A stretch of DNA of 64,000 nt. Origin: Pseudomonadota bacterium (GTDB taxonomy: Bacteria; Pseudomonadota; Gammaproteobacteria; Steroidobacterales; Woeseiaceae). The position numbers were made by a program, and so were the translations under genes. The notes under the pieces were generated by a model. The model did not search any database, was not told the origin of the DNA, and saw only the letters and a list, made by a program, of their open reading frames with translations. How positions within the stretch are numbered: the first letter of the stretch is position 1; every line of letters starts with the position of its first letter. Positions 62,477-64,000 of the stretch are shown piece after piece. The stretch spans positions 24,379 to 88,378 of the forward strand of contig JACZWL010000007.1 in assembly GCA_022572185.1 (NCBI GenBank). Reading direction: 5' to 3'.

Positions 62477-62705
62477 AGTGTCCTTTACTGGATTCGCCCG
62501 TCGGGACGGGCGATTTTAACAAGAAGCAGAAAGTTGCGCCGGTAATTTCCACTTTCGATTGACGCTCTAAAATTGAATACACTAGACTCGGTTTTCGAAA
62601 TGTCCACGACCCGCATCCGGGAACGCTCATGCCTGGCAGAAAACGTCTATTATCATTTGCCGCAGCGATCATGCTGCCTGATGATCGACATCGTGTTGGA
62701 TCTTG

Positions 62706-64000
62706 ATGCAGACGAATAGCTACGCGCTTGCTATTCGCGGTGAGGCCGTCAGGTGGTCCACGACTGCCTGGCTGACGCTGGGCCTCATATCCCTGATTGC
62801 CGCGGGCATCTATTCAATTCTGCTGGTGCTGGCCCGTACGCCGGTGGTGCAGGGCTGGATTCCACTGATCGATTTCTTCCAGGTCGCGCTGGTCGTGCAC
62901 GTGACGCTGTCCGTTTTGATCTGGTTATTGTCGGTCTCGGCCGCGATGTGGAGCCTGGGTTCGGCGCGCGACGCATCGCATTGGGACAAAGCGTCATTCC
63001 TGCTCGCAGCTGTCGGCACCGCGGTAATCATCGTGGCACCGTTTATTGGTGCCGGTAATCCTCGGATGAGCAACTACGTGCCGGTACTGCAGCACCCCGT
63101 GTATTTCTGGGGCCTGGGCCTGTTTACGGCAGGTATCGTGAGTCACCTGTTGCGCACATTGCTGAGCAGAAAACCGCTCGGACAATCACTCAGCGGCGCG
63201 GATGCGCTGCAGGCCGGCATCAGCCTGTCGGCGCTTCTGACCGGCCTTTCAATTGCAGCGGTCGGCCTGTCCTATTTCGGCATTCCGCATACCATGGACG
63301 GGCAGATCTATTTCGAATTTCTGTTCTGGGGCGGCGGCCATGTTATCCAGTTCAGCTACACGCTGCTGATGATGATTTCCTGGGTCGTGCTGGCGTACGC
63401 GAGCGGTTGTCGTTTCGAGCTGACGCGACGGCTCACGCTGGTCTTCCTTGTGTTCCTCTCGCTTCCCGTCATTACCGTGCCGTTCCTTTATCTCGCTCAC
63501 GAGATCATCTCGGCAGGTCACCGGCTCGCCTTTACAGAACTCATGAAGTATGGCGGCTTATCCTGCCTGCCCCTCGGGCTCGCCGTCCTGGCCGGCGTCT
63601 GGAATGCCGGCAAGCCGGCAGGCGAAGGCATTTACCTGCGCGCCGCCCTGGTCAGTTCCTTGGGCTTGTTCGCAGTCGGTGGCGTCCTGGGATTCATGAT
63701 CGCGGGACTCGATATCGTGATCCCGGCCCACTATCACGGCGCGACCGTTGGCGTAACGATCTCGTTCATGGGCCTGACCTATTATCTGTTGCCGCGACTC
63801 GGTTTCGGTGCCTTGCCGGCACGCATCGCGTTTTGGCAGCCCTACTTGTACGGTGGCGGCCAGTTGATGCATATCATCGGTCTTGCCTGGACCGGCGGTT
63901 ACGGAGTGCAACGGAAAACAGCGGGGCTGGCCCAGGGTGTTGATAGTTTCGACGAGATCGCGGGCATGGGCCCGATGGGTCTTGGCGGGCTGATATCCGT
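62706..64000 (+). CDS. Heme-copper oxidase subunit I-like protein (3' end outside window)
   Basis: The frame from ATG 62706 is open for 431 codons to the window edge. At least ten hydrophobic segments. Putative ligands by alignment to subunit I: His65 (low-spin heme, helix II), His212 in WGGGHVIQFSY (helix VI), His265 in LAHEIISAGH (helix VII), His342/His344 in PAHYHGAT (helix X). The usual His-His of helix VII reads His265-Glu266, and the Tyr that cross-links to the first copper His is absent. It is homologous over helices II-XII; a terminal respiratory oxidase or NO reductase-like role is possible. Confidence 0.85.
   Translation, partial: MQTNSYALAIRGEAVRWSTTAWLTLGLISLIAAGIYSILLVLARTPVVQGWIPLIDFFQVALVVHVTLSVLIWLLSVSAAMWSLGSARDASHWDKASFLLAAVGTAVIIVAPFIGAGNPRMSNYVPVLQHPVYFWGLGLFTAGIVSHLLRTLLSRKPLGQSLSGADALQAGISLSALLTGLSIAAVGLSYFGIPHTMDGQIYFEFLFWGGGHVIQFSYTLLMMISWVVLAYASGCRFELTRRLTLVFLVFLSLPVITVPFLYLAHEIISAGHRLAFTELMKYGGLSCLPLGLAVLAGVWNAGKPAGEGIYLRAALVSSLGLFAVGGVLGFMIAGLDIVIPAHYHGATVGVTISFMGLTYYLLPRLGFGALPARIAFWQPYLYGGGQLMHIIGLAWTGGYGVQRKTAGLAQGVDSFDEIAGMGPMGLGGLIS

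Overview
The window looks like chromosomal DNA from a GC-rich gammaproteobacterium, probably an aerobic heterotroph. The evidence is AceK next to icd, proBA, split acetolactate synthase genes, a PlpD-type patatin autotransporter, CpxP/CpxR/CpxA-like genes, a PQQ-dependent alcohol dehydrogenase, an octaheme cytochrome and a heme-copper oxidase subunit. A marine-sediment lineage such as Woeseiaceae is a guess from gene content only. I saw no tRNA, rRNA, CRISPR array, intact transposase, prophage or replication origin. Two long genes run off the window: an AAA/WD40 membrane protein on the left (1-2765, minus) and the oxidase subunit on the right (62706-64000, plus).

Layout. 1-9.3 kb: AAA-like ATPase/P-domain/WD40 fusion, a small kinase-like protein, PlpD, then icd-aceK side by side. 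9.3-16 kb: minus-strand operon ilvH-proB-proA-glpD, with ilvB divergent. 16-20 kb: an accessory segment (Cys-rich protein, GFA enzyme, lipoprotein methyltransferase, DUF900-type hydrolase, orphan ParA) bounded by two 35-bp palindromic repeats in opposite orientation, with a 170-bp multi-hairpin element at its left edge. 20-22.3 kb: threonine/serine dehydratase, phhB, OmpA-like protein. 22.6-27.1 kb: small accessory genes in mixed orientation.

27.2-39 kb is the most unusual part: nine minus-strand genes with little or no spacing. In transcription order they encode a Gly/Ser-repeat lipoprotein, a second lipoprotein, a transmembrane Ser/Thr kinase, an FHA-like/PEGA/SUMF1 membrane protein, a small acidic secreted protein, a TolQ/ExbB-type channel protein, an actin/Hsp70-like protein with an FHA domain, and two TolR-like membrane proteins whose periplasmic part is a von Willebrand A domain. 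A PP2C phosphatase and a cytosolic kinase with four zinc ribbons lie at 42.6-44.8 kb. Between the two groups sit a Spy/CpxP-like chaperone and a CpxRA-like two-component system. My reading is a proton-motive-force-driven envelope machine controlled by Ser/Thr phosphorylation and envelope stress. It resembles ExbBD/TolQR in parts but is not a family I can name.

44.8-52.3 kb: lipid and glycerol catabolism (thiolase, hydroxyacyl-CoA dehydrogenase, MaoC hydratase; glpK, thioesterase and acetoacetyl-CoA synthetase in an overlapping operon) and a membrane peroxiredoxin. 52.3-64 kb: leucine-type dehydrogenase, PQQ alcohol dehydrogenase, DUF2461 protein, TauE-type exporter, octaheme cytochrome c with TPRs, cold-shock protein, GST-like protein, FMN-dependent hydroxyacid dehydrogenase and the oxidase subunit.

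Non-coding structure is rich. There are three large related hairpins with different but internally complementary stems at 42.27-42.62 kb, a 114-bp element with 31-bp perfect inverted ends at 47.5 kb, the multi-hairpin element at 16.1 kb, and a dispersed short repeat (GGTCCAACAAGG core) at four places.
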